A stretch of DNA of 64,000 bases from Acidovorax sp. 106 (GCF_003663825.1 NZ_RCCC01000001.1:2674501-2738500); one strand, 5' to 3'. Positions 37,293 through 47,720 are shown, counted from the stretch's first letter. A program made the numbers and translations. Notes: generated from the sequence alone by a model not told the origin.

Positions 37293-37922
37293 ATGAAGTT
37301 GCTCGCCTCTTTGCTGACGGCTGCCGTACTCGCAGCACCTGTTTTCACGGCCTTTGCAGCGGGTGATGCACCCAAAGCGGCCAAGCCGGATCTCGTCAAG
37401 GGCGAGGCCAGCTTCACTGCGGTGTGCGCGGCATGCCACGGTGCTGACGGTAACTCGGCCATTGCTGCCAACCCCAAGTTGTCGCAGCAGCACCCTGAGT
37501 ACCTGGTCAAGCAACTGCAGGAATTCAAGTCCGGCAAGCGCAACAACGCGGTCATGAAGGGCTTTGCCGCCATGCTGTCGGACGAGGACATGAAGAACGT
37601 TGCCTACTGGGTGGCCTCCAAGCCCGCCAAGGCCGGTTTCGCCAAGGACAAAGACTTGGTGGCACTGGGTGAGCGCATCTACCGCGGTGGCATTGCAGAC
37701 CGCAACATCGCAGCCTGCGCAGGCTGCCACAGCCCCAACGGTGCTGGCATTCCTGCCCAGTACCCCCGCCTGTCGGGCCAGCACGCTGACTACACCGTGG
37801 CCCAGCTGAACACCTTCCGTGACGGCACCCGCGCCAACAGCACCCAGATGACCCAGGTGGCAGCCAAGCTCAACGACAAGGAAATCAAGGCTGTGGCAGA
37901 TTACATCGCTGGCCTGCGCTGA
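37293..37922 (+). CDS. Diheme cytochrome c, c4 family
   Basis: 209 aa. Sec signal peptide MKLLASLLTAAVLAAPVFTAFA. There are two heme c domains: CAACHGADGN near residue 47 and CAGCHSPNGAG near residue 145, each followed by Met-containing axial-ligand segments (NNAVMKGFAAML, NSTQMTQVAAKL). It is a periplasmic electron carrier to terminal oxidases. ResB/CcsB, needed for heme attachment, are encoded just downstream after a terminator. Confidence 0.9.
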   Translation: MKLLASLLTAAVLAAPVFTAFAAGDAPKAAKPDLVKGEASFTAVCAACHGADGNSAIAANPKLSQQHPEYLVKQLQEFKSGKRNNAVMKGFAAMLSDEDMKNVAYWVASKPAKAGFAKDKDLVALGERIYRGGIADRNIAACAGCHSPNGAGIPAQYPRLSGQHADYTVAQLNTFRDGTRANSTQMTQVAAKLNDKEIKAVADYIAGLR

Positions 37923-37991
37923 TTGATCTTGGTCAACAAACCGTGGCCTGTTTGACCAAGCAGCACGGAACCTACCGCCAATAACAACCCC

Positions 37992-38032
37992 AAAAAGGGC
38001 GGGTCCATCACACTGATGGCCCCGCCCTTTTT
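37992..38032 (+). terminator. Rho-independent terminator after the cytochrome gene
   Basis: AAAAAGGGCGGG pairs with CCCGCCCTTTTT through an inner CCATCA/TGATGG stem and a three-base loop, followed by CTTTC. It separates the cytochrome gene from resB. Confidence 0.85.
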
Positions 38033-38070
38033 CTTTCGCCTCACCCCCCGCTTCTCGCTCCTTTATCTCC

Positions 38071-40239
38071 ATGTCTGAAACCACCCAAGGCGTTCGCGTC
38101 CAGTCTGGCTCACGGGCCCTGCGCGCAGGGGTTGAGCTGCTGTCTTCCATGCGGTTTGCCATTGCGCTGTTGACGGTGATCTGCATTGCCTCGGTCATTG
38201 GCACCGTGCTCAAGCAGCACGAGCCTGCGGTGAACTACGTCAACCAGTTCGGGCCGTTCTGGGCCGAGTTGTTTGGCGCCGTGCAGCTCAATGCGGTGTA
38301 CAGCGCGTGGTGGTTTTTGCTGATCCTGGCCTTTTTGGTGGTCAGCACCTCGCTGTGCATCGCCCGAAACACCCCCAAGTTTTTGAGCGACATCAAAGCC
38401 TATAAAGAAAATATCCGCGAGCAGAGCCTGCGCGCCTTCCACCACAAGGCCGAAAGCCCCCTCGCGCAGACCGCCGAAGCCGAAGCGCGGCGCATTGGCG
38501 GCATGTTGGCCAGCGGCGGCTGGAAGGTGCGCCTGCAGCAGCGCGACACCGCTGCCGGCCCAGGCACGGGCTGGATGGTGGCGGCCAAGGCGGGGGCAGC
38601 CAACAAGATTGGCTACATCGCGGCGCACAGCGCCATCGTGCTGGTGTGTGTGGGCGGCTTGCTCGACGGCGACCTGATCGTGCGCGCCCAGATGCTGCTG
38701 GGCGGCAAGACGCCATACGCAGGCGGTGGCTTGATTGCCGAGGTGAAGCCAGAACACCGCTTGTCTGAGCGCAACCCCACCTTCCGGGGCAACTTGCTGG
38801 TGGCCGAGGGCACGCAATCGAGCACCGCCATCCTGAACCAGTCGGACGGCGTGCTGCTGCAAGAGCTGCCTTTTGCGGTGGAGCTCAAGAAGTTCATCGT
38901 CGAGCATTACTCCACCGGCATGCCCAAGCTGTTTGCCAGCGAAATCATCATCCACGACAAGGCCACGGGCGAGAAGATTCCGGCCCGGGTGGAGGTGAAC
39001 CACCCCGCCAGCTACAAAGGCATCGAGATCTACCAGTCGAGCTTTGACGACGGCGGCTCGCGCCTGAAGCTGCGCGCCGTGCCCATGGTGGCGGGCGCCA
39101 AGGCGTTTGATGTGGAGGGCGTTGTGGGCAGCTCCACCCAGCTCACCAACAACGGCGGTGCCGCGGGCAGCGACACCCTGACGCTGGAGTTCACGGCGCT
39201 GCGCACCATCAACGTCGAGAACTTTGCCGGTGGGGCCGAGAACCTCTCGGGCGCCGATGTGCGCAAGGTGGATTTGCGCGAATCGGTCGAATCGCGCCTG
39301 GGCGCGGCCAACAAGACCGTGACCAAGAAAGAGCTGCGCAATGTAGGCCCCAGCGTGAGCTACAAGCTGCGCGATGCGGCCGGACAGGCCCGGGAGTTCC
39401 ACAACTACATGCTGCCCGTGGACACGGGCGATGGCACGCCGGTCTTCTTGCTGGGCGTGCGTGAGACCCCCTCCGAGCCCTTCCGCTACCTGCGCGTGCC
39501 CGCAGACGACCAAGGCAGCATGGACGGCTTTGTGCGCATGCGGGCGGCGCTGGCCGACCCGGCTGCGCGTGAAAAAGCCGTGCGCCGCTACGTGGCCCAG
39601 GCCATCGAGCCCTCGCGGCCCGAGCTGGCTGAGCAGCTCTCGCAATCCGCATCGCGCGCCCTGGCCGTGTTTGCCGGTGCACTGCCAGCGGCTGAGGGTA
39701 AGCCTGCGGGTGGGTTGCAGGCCATTTCCGACTTCATGGAAGCCAACGTCCCTGAGGCGGAGCGATCGCGTGCGGGCGAGGTGTTGATCCGCATCCTTAA
39801 CGGCACCTTGTTTGAGCTAGCGCAACTGACCCGCGAGAACGCCGGGCTGAAACCGTTGCAACAAGACGACCGCACACGGGGCTTCATGACGCAGGCGGTG
39901 CTGTCGCTCAGCGACGCGGTGATGTACCCCGCGCCGATTGCGTTTGAACTCAAAGACTTCACCCAGGTGCAGGCCAGCGTGTTCCAGGTGGCGCGTGCCC
40001 CCGGCAAGAACATCGTCTATCTGGGCTGCGCCTTGCTGATCTTGGGCGTTTTTGCCATGCTCTACATCCGTGAACGCCGTGTCTGGGTGTGGTTATCCCC
40101 CCAAGGCGACGGCTCCCATGCTTTGATGGCGCTCTCCACCAACCGCAAAACGATGGACGGGGACAAGGAATTTGTCCAGCTCGCTCAAAAACTGATCGGG
40201 GCTCAGCCCCAACCGCAGACCCCAGCAGGCCACGCATGA
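38071..40239 (+). CDS. resB: Cytochrome c biogenesis protein ResB (Ccs1)
   Basis: 722 aa. Early membrane spans (FAIALLTVICIASVIGTVLKQ; YSAWWFLLILAFLVVSTSLC) carry the conserved ResB sequence around LKQHEPAVNYVNQFGPFWAE. A large periplasmic domain and a last span near residue 650 (IVYLGCALLILGVFAMLYI) follow. With CcsB it forms the system II heme handling/synthetase complex that attaches heme to apocytochromes. The stop overlaps ccsB by ATGA. Confidence 0.92.
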   Translation: MSETTQGVRVQSGSRALRAGVELLSSMRFAIALLTVICIASVIGTVLKQHEPAVNYVNQFGPFWAELFGAVQLNAVYSAWWFLLILAFLVVSTSLCIARNTPKFLSDIKAYKENIREQSLRAFHHKAESPLAQTAEAEARRIGGMLASGGWKVRLQQRDTAAGPGTGWMVAAKAGAANKIGYIAAHSAIVLVCVGGLLDGDLIVRAQMLLGGKTPYAGGGLIAEVKPEHRLSERNPTFRGNLLVAEGTQSSTAILNQSDGVLLQELPFAVELKKFIVEHYSTGMPKLFASEIIIHDKATGEKIPARVEVNHPASYKGIEIYQSSFDDGGSRLKLRAVPMVAGAKAFDVEGVVGSSTQLTNNGGAAGSDTLTLEFTALRTINVENFAGGAENLSGADVRKVDLRESVESRLGAANKTVTKKELRNVGPSVSYKLRDAAGQAREFHNYMLPVDTGDGTPVFLLGVRETPSEPFRYLRVPADDQGSMDGFVRMRAALADPAAREKAVRRYVAQAIEPSRPELAEQLSQSASRALAVFAGALPAAEGKPAGGLQAISDFMEANVPEAERSRAGEVLIRILNGTLFELAQLTRENAGLKPLQQDDRTRGFMTQAVLSLSDAVMYPAPIAFELKDFTQVQASVFQVARAPGKNIVYLGCALLILGVFAMLYIRERRVWVWLSPQGDGSHALMALSTNRKTMDGDKEFVQLAQKLIGAQPQPQTPAGHA

Positions 40240-41573
40240 ACACCGCTACGACCACCACCATCACCCTGAACGAAGGCTTCTTCTCCCGCCGCAACTGGTT
40301 TGACTGGTTGTTTGCCGCGGTGGTGGCCATCGGCGGGCTCTATGCGTTTCAGCGCTATGGCGCTTTCATGGATGGGTATGAGAAGGGCATCCTCATCGGC
40401 GCCGTGCCTTGTGCCGTGTGGCTGGGCTGGTTCTGGCGGCCCCTGCGGGTGCTGATGCTGGCTGTGGCGGCCGTGGCGCTCATGGCGATTGGGTTGTACC
40501 AGCAGGATGGCGTGGGCAACCTGGCGCGGGCGGACACGGTGTTTGGGCTCAAATACTTCCTCTCCAGCCAGTCCGCCATCTTGTGGATGAGCATGCTGTT
40601 CTTCATGAGCACCGCGTTTTACTGGGTGGGCATGTTCTCGCGCGGCGAGGGCCGCACGATGGGCATGATCGGCTCGCGCATCGCTTGGGTGGCGGTGGCC
40701 ATGGCCCTCATCGGCACGCTGGTGCGCTGGTACGAGAGCTACCTCATCGGCCCCGACATCGGCCACATCCCGGTCAGCAACCTCTACGAAGTGTTCGTGA
40801 TGTTCTGCTGGATGACGGCGGCGTTTTACCTGTACTACGAAGAGCAGTACGAAACCCGTTCACTGGGCGCCTTCGTCATGCTGGTGGTGAGCGCGGCGGT
40901 GGGTTTTTTGCTCTGGTACACCGTGGTGCGTGAGGCGCATGAAATCCAACCCCTCGTGCCCGCCCTCAAAAGCTGGTGGATGAAGCTGCACGTGCCCGCC
41001 AACTTCATTGGCTACGGCACGTTTGCATTGGCCGCCATGGTGGCCTTTGCTTACCTGATCAAGCTGCAAGCTACTGAGACCCGCTGGTACAAGCTGGCGC
41101 CGCTGTGGCTGCTGGGCGTGGTGCTGTGCTTTGAACCCATCGTGTTCCGCCAGAACGCCACCGAAGGCGGTAGCAGCTACTGGATGGTGTATTTCGGCGT
41201 GTCTGCGCTGATCGTGGCGAGCATCTTGTTCGGCCGCAAACGCATTGCTGAGCGCCTGCCCACCTTTGAGGTGCTGGACGATGTCATGTACAAGTCCATC
41301 GCGGTGGGCTTTGCCTTCTTCACCATTGCCACCGTGCTGGGCGCCCTGTGGGCGGCCGAGGCCTGGGGGGGCTACTGGAGCTGGGACCCCAAGGAAACCT
41401 GGGCGCTGATCGTGTGGCTGAACTATGCGGCCTGGCTGCACATGCGCCTGATGAAGGGCCTGCGCGGCGCCATCTCTGCCTGGTGGGCGCTGGTGGGGCT
41501 GGTGGTCACCACCTTCGCCTTTCTGGGCGTGAACATGTTCCTGAGTGGGTTGCACAGCTACGGCACGTTGTGA
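40236..41573 (+). CDS. ccsB: Cytochrome c biogenesis protein CcsB (ResC)
   Basis: 445 aa from ATG 40236, in an ATGA overlap with resB (longer open frame upstream would lie inside resB). A multi-span membrane protein with the WWD heme-binding domain WGGYWSWDPKETWAL and conserved flanking His residues (WLHMRLMK; KLHVPANFIGY). It partners with ResB to move and ligate heme on the periplasmic side. The diheme cytochrome upstream is an obvious client. Confidence 0.92.
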   Translation: MNTATTTTITLNEGFFSRRNWFDWLFAAVVAIGGLYAFQRYGAFMDGYEKGILIGAVPCAVWLGWFWRPLRVLMLAVAAVALMAIGLYQQDGVGNLARADTVFGLKYFLSSQSAILWMSMLFFMSTAFYWVGMFSRGEGRTMGMIGSRIAWVAVAMALIGTLVRWYESYLIGPDIGHIPVSNLYEVFVMFCWMTAAFYLYYEEQYETRSLGAFVMLVVSAAVGFLLWYTVVREAHEIQPLVPALKSWWMKLHVPANFIGYGTFALAAMVAFAYLIKLQATETRWYKLAPLWLLGVVLCFEPIVFRQNATEGGSSYWMVYFGVSALIVASILFGRKRIAERLPTFEVLDDVMYKSIAVGFAFFTIATVLGALWAAEAWGGYWSWDPKETWALIVWLNYAAWLHMRLMKGLRGAISAWWALVGLVVTTFAFLGVNMFLSGLHSYGTL

Positions 41574-41613
41574 TGCTTCGGGATCGGTCGCTTTCGATCT
41601 GTCCCTCCCCCAA

Positions 41614-41672
41614 CTTTTCGGGCTGAGCCCGTCGAAGCCTCGCATGGCGCTTCGATGGACTCAGCCCGAATG
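41614..41672. repeat. SRS-type inverted repeat, copy 4
   Basis: Arms at 41614-41638 (GGGCTGAGCCCGTCGAAGC core) and 41649-41672 (GCTTCGATGGACTCAGCCCG core) form a hairpin in the ccsB-msrP gap. It may serve as a terminator for ccsB. Confidence 0.7.
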
Positions 41673-41786
41673 CATTTGACGACCCTTTGGCGCGATGCAG
41701 AGCGCGAACTGCAGGGCTTTCCCCTTCATCTGCAACTATTGCGTCCCCGGTGTAACCTGATTGGTCTGTTGTGCGAACTAACAGTC

Positions 41787-41812
41787 GCTGGTGTGCTCAC
41801 ATGCACACCAGC
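41787..41812. promoter_or_regulatory. Hairpin/operator upstream of msrP
   Basis: GCTGGTGTG-CTCACATG-CACACCAGC has perfect 9-base arms and lies 30 bases before the msrP start. It could be a regulator-binding site or a leader hairpin. No family is recognised. Confidence 0.4.
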
Positions 41813-41841
41813 CCTCAGTGGTCATTTACCGGAGACTTTCC

Positions 41842-42840
<999 letters not shown>

Positions 42841-42841
42841 C

Positions 42842-43486
42842 GTGCGGGCTGAGACGAGTCCGCAGCGCCCCTCCGGCACGCCGGGCGACTGGCGCAAGGC
42901 GCTGCTGCACCCTGCGGCCAAGCCTCTGTTGTTTTGCGCAGCGCTGCTGCCTGCGGTGTGGCTTATCGTGGCCGCAGCCACCAACCAGCTGGGCGCCAAC
43001 CCGGCCGAAGCGCTGATCCGCTCTACCGGCGACTGGGCCCTGCGGGCGCTGTGCCTGGTGCTGGCGCTGACCCCCCTGCGCGTGTCGTTTGCCGTGCCCG
43101 CGCTGGCGCGGTGGCGGCGCATGCTGGGCCTGTTTGCGTTCTTCTACGCTTTTTTGCATGTGCTCAGCTACAGCTGGCTGGACATGGGGCTGGACGTGCC
43201 CGACATCCTGGCCGACATCGCCAAGCGGCCTTTCATCTTGGTGGGCACGCTGGCCTTTGCGGTGCTACTGGTGCTGGCGGCCACCTCGTTCCAGCGGGCC
43301 ATTCGGTCGCTGGGGGGCAAGCGCTGGCAGGCGCTGCACCGCTCGGTGTACGCCGCCGCATTGCTGGCGGTGCTGCATTTCTTCTGGATGCGCGCTGGCA
43401 AAAATAACTTTGCCGAAGTGGCGGTGTACGCCGCCATCATTGCGGCGCTGTTGGGCTGGCGGCTGTGGCGCAGGCTGAAGGGGTGA
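42842..43486 (+). CDS. msrQ: Heme-binding membrane subunit MsrQ (YedZ)
   Basis: 214 aa from GTG 42842, one base after the msrP stop; a slightly longer frame would overlap msrP. It has six membrane spans of the ferric-reductase-like fold, with heme-ligand His residues in FYAFLHVLSYSW, ALHRSVYAAALLAVLHFF. It passes quinol electrons to MsrP. Gene order matches the standard msrPQ operon. Confidence 0.9.
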   Translation: MRAETSPQRPSGTPGDWRKALLHPAAKPLLFCAALLPAVWLIVAAATNQLGANPAEALIRSTGDWALRALCLVLALTPLRVSFAVPALARWRRMLGLFAFFYAFLHVLSYSWLDMGLDVPDILADIAKRPFILVGTLAFAVLLVLAATSFQRAIRSLGGKRWQALHRSVYAAALLAVLHFFWMRAGKNNFAEVAVYAAIIAALLGWRLWRRLKG

Positions 43487-43518
43487 CTCTGGTGGTGTCC
43501 CGTTACCCACTCCGTTGG

Positions 43519-43590
43519 TTTTGCTATATTTTTGGTAGCTACTTGCGCTTATTGATAGTGCGCTAGAGGCCAATTTCTCCTCAAATTTCA
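43519..43590. repeat. Dispersed AGCGCTT palindromic repeat, copy R5 (degenerate)
   Basis: TTTTGCTATATTTTTGGTAGCT, ACTTGCGCTTATTG and GTGCGCTAGAGGCCAATTT keep the order of R-family parts, but the central arms have decayed. It lies between msrQ and the toxin-antitoxin genes. Confidence 0.6.
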
Positions 43591-43640
43591 GGGGCTGACG
43601 TCACCCCTCCCTTGCGGCGGGCGCGCTGAGATAGGCGGCC

Positions 43641-43671
43641 ACACGAACTTCGTGGTCCACGAAGTTCGTGT
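43641..43671. promoter_or_regulatory. Nested palindromic operator of the toxin-antitoxin module
   Basis: A 31-base perfect inverted repeat: ACACGAACTTCGTGG-T-CCACGAAGTTCGTGT. Each arm is itself a palindrome (CACGAA-C-TTCGTG and CACGAA-G-TTCGTG), giving two adjacent 13-base sites. It lies 12 bases before the antitoxin ATG with a TAAACT -10-like hexamer at 43671, which fits autoregulation by ribbon-helix-helix dimers. Confidence 0.8.
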
Positions 43672-43683
43672 AAACTAGCATCC

Positions 43684-43908
43684 ATGAAAAACGTCACCAT
43701 CACGATGGACGACACCGTGGCCGAGTGGGTTCGTGTCGAGGCGGCCAAGCGCGGCAGCAGCGTCTCGCGCCTGATGGGTGAATGGCTGGCCGAGAAGATG
43801 CGCCAGGAAGACGCTTACGCGCAGGCCATGCGCGAGGCCCTGGCATTTGAGTCGTGGGGCGCTTCCGCAGGCCCCTATGTGCCACGCGAAACCTTGTTTC
43901 AGCGATGA
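43684..43908 (+). CDS. Ribbon-helix-helix antitoxin, VapB-like
   Basis: 74 aa. The N-terminal MKNVTITMDDTVAEWVRVEA then KRGSSVSRLMGEWL is a ribbon-helix-helix DNA-binding fold, with a toxin-wrapping C-terminal tail. It precedes a PIN-domain gene in an ATGA overlap, the usual vapBC arrangement. It has no recognisable ribosome site and its AUG is eight bases from a -10-like hexamer, so it may be leaderless. It probably represses its own operon through the operator just upstream. Confidence 0.85.
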   Translation: MKNVTITMDDTVAEWVRVEAAKRGSSVSRLMGEWLAEKMRQEDAYAQAMREALAFESWGASAGPYVPRETLFQR

Positions 43909-44357
43909 GCACCACCCCCATCTTTGTAGATACCGAAGTGCTGCTCGCCAGCGTGGACGAGCGCGACCCCGAGCGCCAAGCGCGTGCCCGTGGATGGCTC
44001 ACTTTTTGCTGGCAAACCCGCAGCGGGCGCATCAGCTCGCAGGTGCTCAATGAGCTGTACAACCAAGCCATCCAGCGTTTTTCCGGCCCCCATGTGCTGC
44101 AGCAGGTGCGTGCCCAGGTGCGCCGCCTGCGCGTGTGGCTGCCGCCGCATCTGGACGCCTACACCGTGGATGGCGCTTGGGACCTGCAAGACCGCTACGG
44201 CCTGGGCTACTGGGATGCGCTCATCGTCTCATCTGCCCACCAGCAAGGCTGCCGCTACCTGCTGACCGAAGCCTTGCCGCACGACCAGATGCTGGACGCC
44301 GTGCGCGCCATCAACCCCTTTGTTTTGTCGCCCAACGAACTGGATACTGCCGAATGA
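43905..44357 (+). CDS. PIN-domain ribonuclease toxin, VapC-like
   Basis: 150 aa from ATG 43905, coupled to the antitoxin by ATGA. PIN-domain acidic residues are present: Asp in IFVDTEVLLA, Glu in SSQVLNELYN, Asp in GYWDALIVSSA, with LLTEALPHDQ in the last acidic segment. Such toxins cut tRNA or rRNA when the antitoxin is degraded. Its stop overlaps the hisC start by ATGA, so toxin and histidine genes appear to be translated together. Confidence 0.87.
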   Translation: MSTTPIFVDTEVLLASVDERDPERQARARGWLTFCWQTRSGRISSQVLNELYNQAIQRFSGPHVLQQVRAQVRRLRVWLPPHLDAYTVDGAWDLQDRYGLGYWDALIVSSAHQQGCRYLLTEALPHDQMLDAVRAINPFVLSPNELDTAE

Positions 44358-45496
44358 CCTCCGCTGCCACGCCCTTCGACACGCTCGCTAACGTACTAGC
44401 TAATGCCCTGAGCCGCATCCGTCCCGATGTGCGCGCCATGCACTCGTACGTGGTGCAGCCGTCCACCGGCATGCTCAAGATGGACGCGATGGAGAACCCC
44501 TTTGCCCTGCCCGAGGCGCTGCAGACGGCGTTAGGTCAACGCCTGGGCTCGCTGCCGCTCAACCGCTACCCCGGTGCACGGCAGAACGACCTGAAAGCCG
44601 CGCTGGCTGCCTACGCAGGGGCGCCAGCGGGATACGACGTGGTGCTGGGCAATGGCTCGGACGAACTCATCACCCTGTTGGCGCTGGCCTGCGCACAGCC
44701 CGGCACCGGCCACCGCGCCACCATGCTGGCCCCCATGCCGGGGTTTGTGATGTACCCCATGAGCGCACAGTTGCAGGGGCTCGACTTCGTGGGCGTGCCT
44801 CTCACACCAGACTTTGAACTGGACGAGCCCGCCATGCTAGCCGCCATTGCGCAGCACAAGCCCGCCATCACCTACATCGCCTACCCCAACAACCCCACCG
44901 CCACGCTGTGGGACGAGGGCGCGGTGCAGCGCATCATCGACGCCGTGGGCGCACAAGGCGGCATCGTGGCCATGGACGAGGCCTACCAGCCGTTTGCCAG
45001 CCGCACCTGGCTCACCCGCATGCAGGCCGAGCCTGCGCGCAACGCGCATGTGCTGCTCATGCGCACGCTCAGCAAGTTCGGCCTGGCCGGTGTACGCCTG
45101 GGCTACATGCTGGGACAGCCCGCACTGGTGGCCGAGATCGACAAAGTGCGTCCGCCCTACAACGTGAGCGTGCTCAACTGCGAAGCCGCCCTGTTTGCGC
45201 TGGAGCATGCCGATGTGTTTGCCGCCCAGGCGGCCGAGCTGCGCGCGCAGCGCACCGTACTTATCGATGCCCTGCGGGCCATGCCCGGCATCGAAAAGGT
45301 GTGGGACAGCGAGGCCAATATGGTGCTGGTGCGCGTGGCCGAAGCGGGCAAGACGTATGAGGGCATGAAAACCCGTAAGGTCCTCATCAAGAACGTTTCT
45401 ACAATGCACCCATTGCTGCACAACTGTTTGCGTTTGACCGTGGGCAACGCCCAGGACAACGCCACCATGCTGGCAGCACTCCAAGCCTCCTTATGA
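44354..45496 (+). CDS. hisC: Histidinol-phosphate aminotransferase
   Basis: 380 aa from ATG 44354 inside the toxin stop (ATGA); an upstream in-frame extension overlaps the toxin gene. Fold type I aminotransferase: [22 protein letters not shown] start, [13 protein letters not shown] Lys in [15 protein letters not shown]. It converts imidazole-acetol phosphate to histidinol phosphate. The stop overlaps hisB by ATGA. Confidence 0.93.
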   Translation: MTSAATPFDTLANVLANALSRIRPDVRAMHSYVVQPSTGMLKMDAMENPFALPEALQTALGQRLGSLPLNRYPGARQNDLKAALAAYAGAPAGYDVVLGNGSDELITLLALACAQPGTGHRATMLAPMPGFVMYPMSAQLQGLDFVGVPLTPDFELDEPAMLAAIAQHKPAITYIAYPNNPTATLWDEGAVQRIIDAVGAQGGIVAMDEAYQPFASRTWLTRMQAEPARNAHVLLMRTLSKFGLAGVRLGYMLGQPALVAEIDKVRPPYNVSVLNCEAALFALEHADVFAAQAAELRAQRTVLIDALRAMPGIEKVWDSEANMVLVRVAEAGKTYEGMKTRKVLIKNVSTMHPLLHNCLRLTVGNAQDNATMLAALQASL

Positions 45497-46128
45497 CCTC
45501 CTCCGCACTCGTCACTTCCACCGCCACCGATCCCGCAGCCGACCGCATTGCCGAAGTCAGCCGCAACACTGCCGAGACGCGCATCACTGTGCGCATCAAC
45601 CTCGACGGCACGGGCCAGGGCAAGCTGCACACGGGCATTGGTTTCTTTGACCACATGCTCGAACAGATCGCCCGCCACGGCCTGATCGACCTGGACATCG
45701 ACTGCGCAGGCGACCTGCACATCGACGGCCACCATACGGTGGAAGACGTAGGTATCACGCTGGGCCAAGCCTTTGCGCGGGCCGTGGGCGACAAGAAGGG
45801 CATTTCGCGCTATGGCCATGCCTACGTGCCGCTGGACGAGGCGCTCAGCCGCGTCGTGGTCGACTTTTCAGGCCGCCCTGGCCTTCACCTGCACATCCCC
45901 TTCACGGCGGGCAGCATTGGCGGCTTTGACACCCAGCTCACCTACGAATTCTTCCAAGGGTTTGTGAACCACGCGGGCGTGACGCTGCACATCGACAACC
46001 TCAAGGGCATCAACGCCCACCACCAGTGCGAGACGGTGTTCAAGGCCTTTGCCCGTGCGCTGCGCTCCGCGCTCACGCGCGACCCGCGTGCAGCAGGCAC
46101 CATTCCGTCCACCAAGGGCAGTCTCTGA
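45493..46128 (+). CDS. hisB: Imidazoleglycerol-phosphate dehydratase
   Basis: 211 aa, monofunctional HisB. Mn-binding His/Glu motifs: [48 protein letters not shown], and the substrate region [13 protein letters not shown]. It dehydrates imidazole-glycerol phosphate to imidazole-acetol phosphate. It is translationally coupled to hisC. Repeat R6 separates it from hisH. Confidence 0.95.
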   Translation: MTSSALVTSTATDPAADRIAEVSRNTAETRITVRINLDGTGQGKLHTGIGFFDHMLEQIARHGLIDLDIDCAGDLHIDGHHTVEDVGITLGQAFARAVGDKKGISRYGHAYVPLDEALSRVVVDFSGRPGLHLHIPFTAGSIGGFDTQLTYEFFQGFVNHAGVTLHIDNLKGINAHHQCETVFKAFARALRSALTRDPRAAGTIPSTKGSL

Positions 46129-46130
46129 TT

Positions 46131-46180
46131 TTTAAGCCAAAAAAAGGCCTCTAGCGCCCATCCAATAAGCGCTAACAGCT
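46131..46180. repeat. Dispersed AGCGCTT palindromic repeat, copy R6
   Basis: TTTTTAAGCC..., CTCTAGCGCC and AATAAGCGCTAACAGCTAT match the R family. The right edge AGCTAT runs directly into the ATG of hisH, so the repeat forms its 5' context with no visible ribosome-binding site. Confidence 0.75.
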
Positions 46181-46849
46181 ATGAATACAGAAGCAAAAAC
46201 AGTCGCCGTGGTGGACTACGGCATGGGCAATCTGCGGTCGGTCTCGCAGGCCGTGCAGGCGGCGGCGCAAGGCAGTGGCTGGACGGTGGTCGTCACCTCC
46301 AGCCCCGACGCCGTGCGCGCGGCACAGCGCGTGGTGCTGCCAGGCCAGGGCGCCATGCCCGACTGCATGCGCGAGCTGCGTGAGTCGGGCCTGCAGGAAT
46401 CCGTGCTGGAAGCCGCAGCGTCCAAGCCCTTGTTTGGCGTGTGCGTGGGCATGCAAATGCTGCTCAACCACAGCGCCGAGGGCGATACACCGGGCCTGGG
46501 CTTGATCCCTGGCGAGGTCATCAAGTTCGACCTGGCTGGCCGCACCCAGCCCGATGGCAGCCGCTTCAAGGTGCCGCAAATGGGTTGGAACCAAGTACGC
46601 CAAGTGCCCCACGGCGGTGCTGTGCACCCGGTGTGGGCCGGTATTCCGGACAACAGCTACTTTTACTTCGTGCACAGCTTTTATGCGCGCCCGCACAGCG
46701 CGGCGCACTGTGCCGGAGAAGCAGACTACGGCGGAGTATTCGCCGCAGCCATTGCGCGCGATAATATTTTTGCCGCGCAATTTCACCCTGAGAAAAGCGC
46801 GGAACACGGCTTGGCCCTGTACCGCAACTTTCTGCACTGGAATCCCTGA
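46181..46849 (+). CDS. hisH: Imidazole glycerol phosphate synthase, glutamine amidotransferase subunit
   Basis: 222 aa class I amidotransferase. Nucleophile Cys in [10 protein letters not shown]; catalytic His/Glu in [12 protein letters not shown]; conserved [12 protein letters not shown] and [10 protein letters not shown]. It supplies ammonia to HisF. HisF is not in this window. The start codon abuts repeat R6 and lacks a ribosome site, so expression may depend on coupling to hisB or on RNA structure. Confidence 0.95.
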   Translation: MNTEAKTVAVVDYGMGNLRSVSQAVQAAAQGSGWTVVVTSSPDAVRAAQRVVLPGQGAMPDCMRELRESGLQESVLEAAASKPLFGVCVGMQMLLNHSAEGDTPGLGLIPGEVIKFDLAGRTQPDGSRFKVPQMGWNQVRQVPHGGAVHPVWAGIPDNSYFYFVHSFYARPHSAAHCAGEADYGGVFAAAIARDNIFAAQFHPEKSAEHGLALYRNFLHWNP

Positions 46850-46905
46850 ATCCCTTAACCCGTTCGGGCCGAGTTTCACCTCGCCCTTTTCCTCCCGAAC
46901 CCATC

Positions 46906-47649
46906 ATGCTGCTCATCCCCGCCATCGATCTCAAAGACGGCCACTGCGTTCGCCTCAAGCAAGGCGATATGGACCAATCCACCACCTTTGGTGAAGACCC
47001 TGCGGCCATGGCCCGCAAGTGGGTGGATGCGGGCGCGCGCCGCCTGCACCTGGTGGATTTGAACGGCGCCTTTGCAGGTGTTCCGAAAAATTACAGCGCC
47101 ATCAAGTCCATCCTCAAAGAGGTGGGCAGCGACATTCCCGTGCAGCTGGGCGGCGGTATTCGTGACCTGGACACCATCGAAAAATACATCGATGGCGGCC
47201 TGCGCTACGTCATCATTGGCACCGCAGCCGTCAAGAACCCCGGCTTTTTGAAGGACGCTTGCAGCGCCTTTGGCGGCCACATCATCGTGGGCCTGGATGC
47301 CAAGGACGGCAAGGTGGCCACCGATGGGTGGAGCAAGCTCACCGGCCATGAGGTGGTGGACCTGGCCAAGAAGTTCGAAGACTGGGGCGTTGAGTCCATC
47401 ATCTACACCGACATCGGCCGCGACGGCATGCTCTCGGGCATCAACATCGACGCCACCGTCAAGCTGGCCCAGTCGCTGAGCATCCCCGTGATCGCCTCGG
47501 GCGGCCTGTCGAACATGGCCGATATCGAGCAGCTGTGCGCTGTCGAGTCCGAAGGGGTGGAAGGCGTCATTTGTGGCCGCGCCATCTACAGCGGTGACCT
47601 GGACTTTGCCGCCGCGCAGGCGCGTGCGGACGAGCTGGGCGAAGGCTGA
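46906..47649 (+). CDS. hisA: ProFAR isomerase (HisA)
   Basis: 247 aa TIM barrel. The catalytic Asp residues are in [14 protein letters not shown] and [12 protein letters not shown]; phosphate sites [10 protein letters not shown] and [10 protein letters not shown]. It isomerises ProFAR to PRFAR for HisHF. It is the last his gene here, closed by a strong hairpin and facing the pel region. Confidence 0.95.
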   Translation: MLLIPAIDLKDGHCVRLKQGDMDQSTTFGEDPAAMARKWVDAGARRLHLVDLNGAFAGVPKNYSAIKSILKEVGSDIPVQLGGGIRDLDTIEKYIDGGLRYVIIGTAAVKNPGFLKDACSAFGGHIIVGLDAKDGKVATDGWSKLTGHEVVDLAKKFEDWGVESIIYTDIGRDGMLSGINIDATVKLAQSLSIPVIASGGLSNMADIEQLCAVESEGVEGVICGRAIYSGDLDFAAAQARADELGEG

Positions 47650-47720
47650 TCTGCGGCAAGCTGCGGGTCTGCAGGGCCCGTGACGCCAGGCCATCAGGGC
47701 TTGGCCACTTCTGAATGCTC

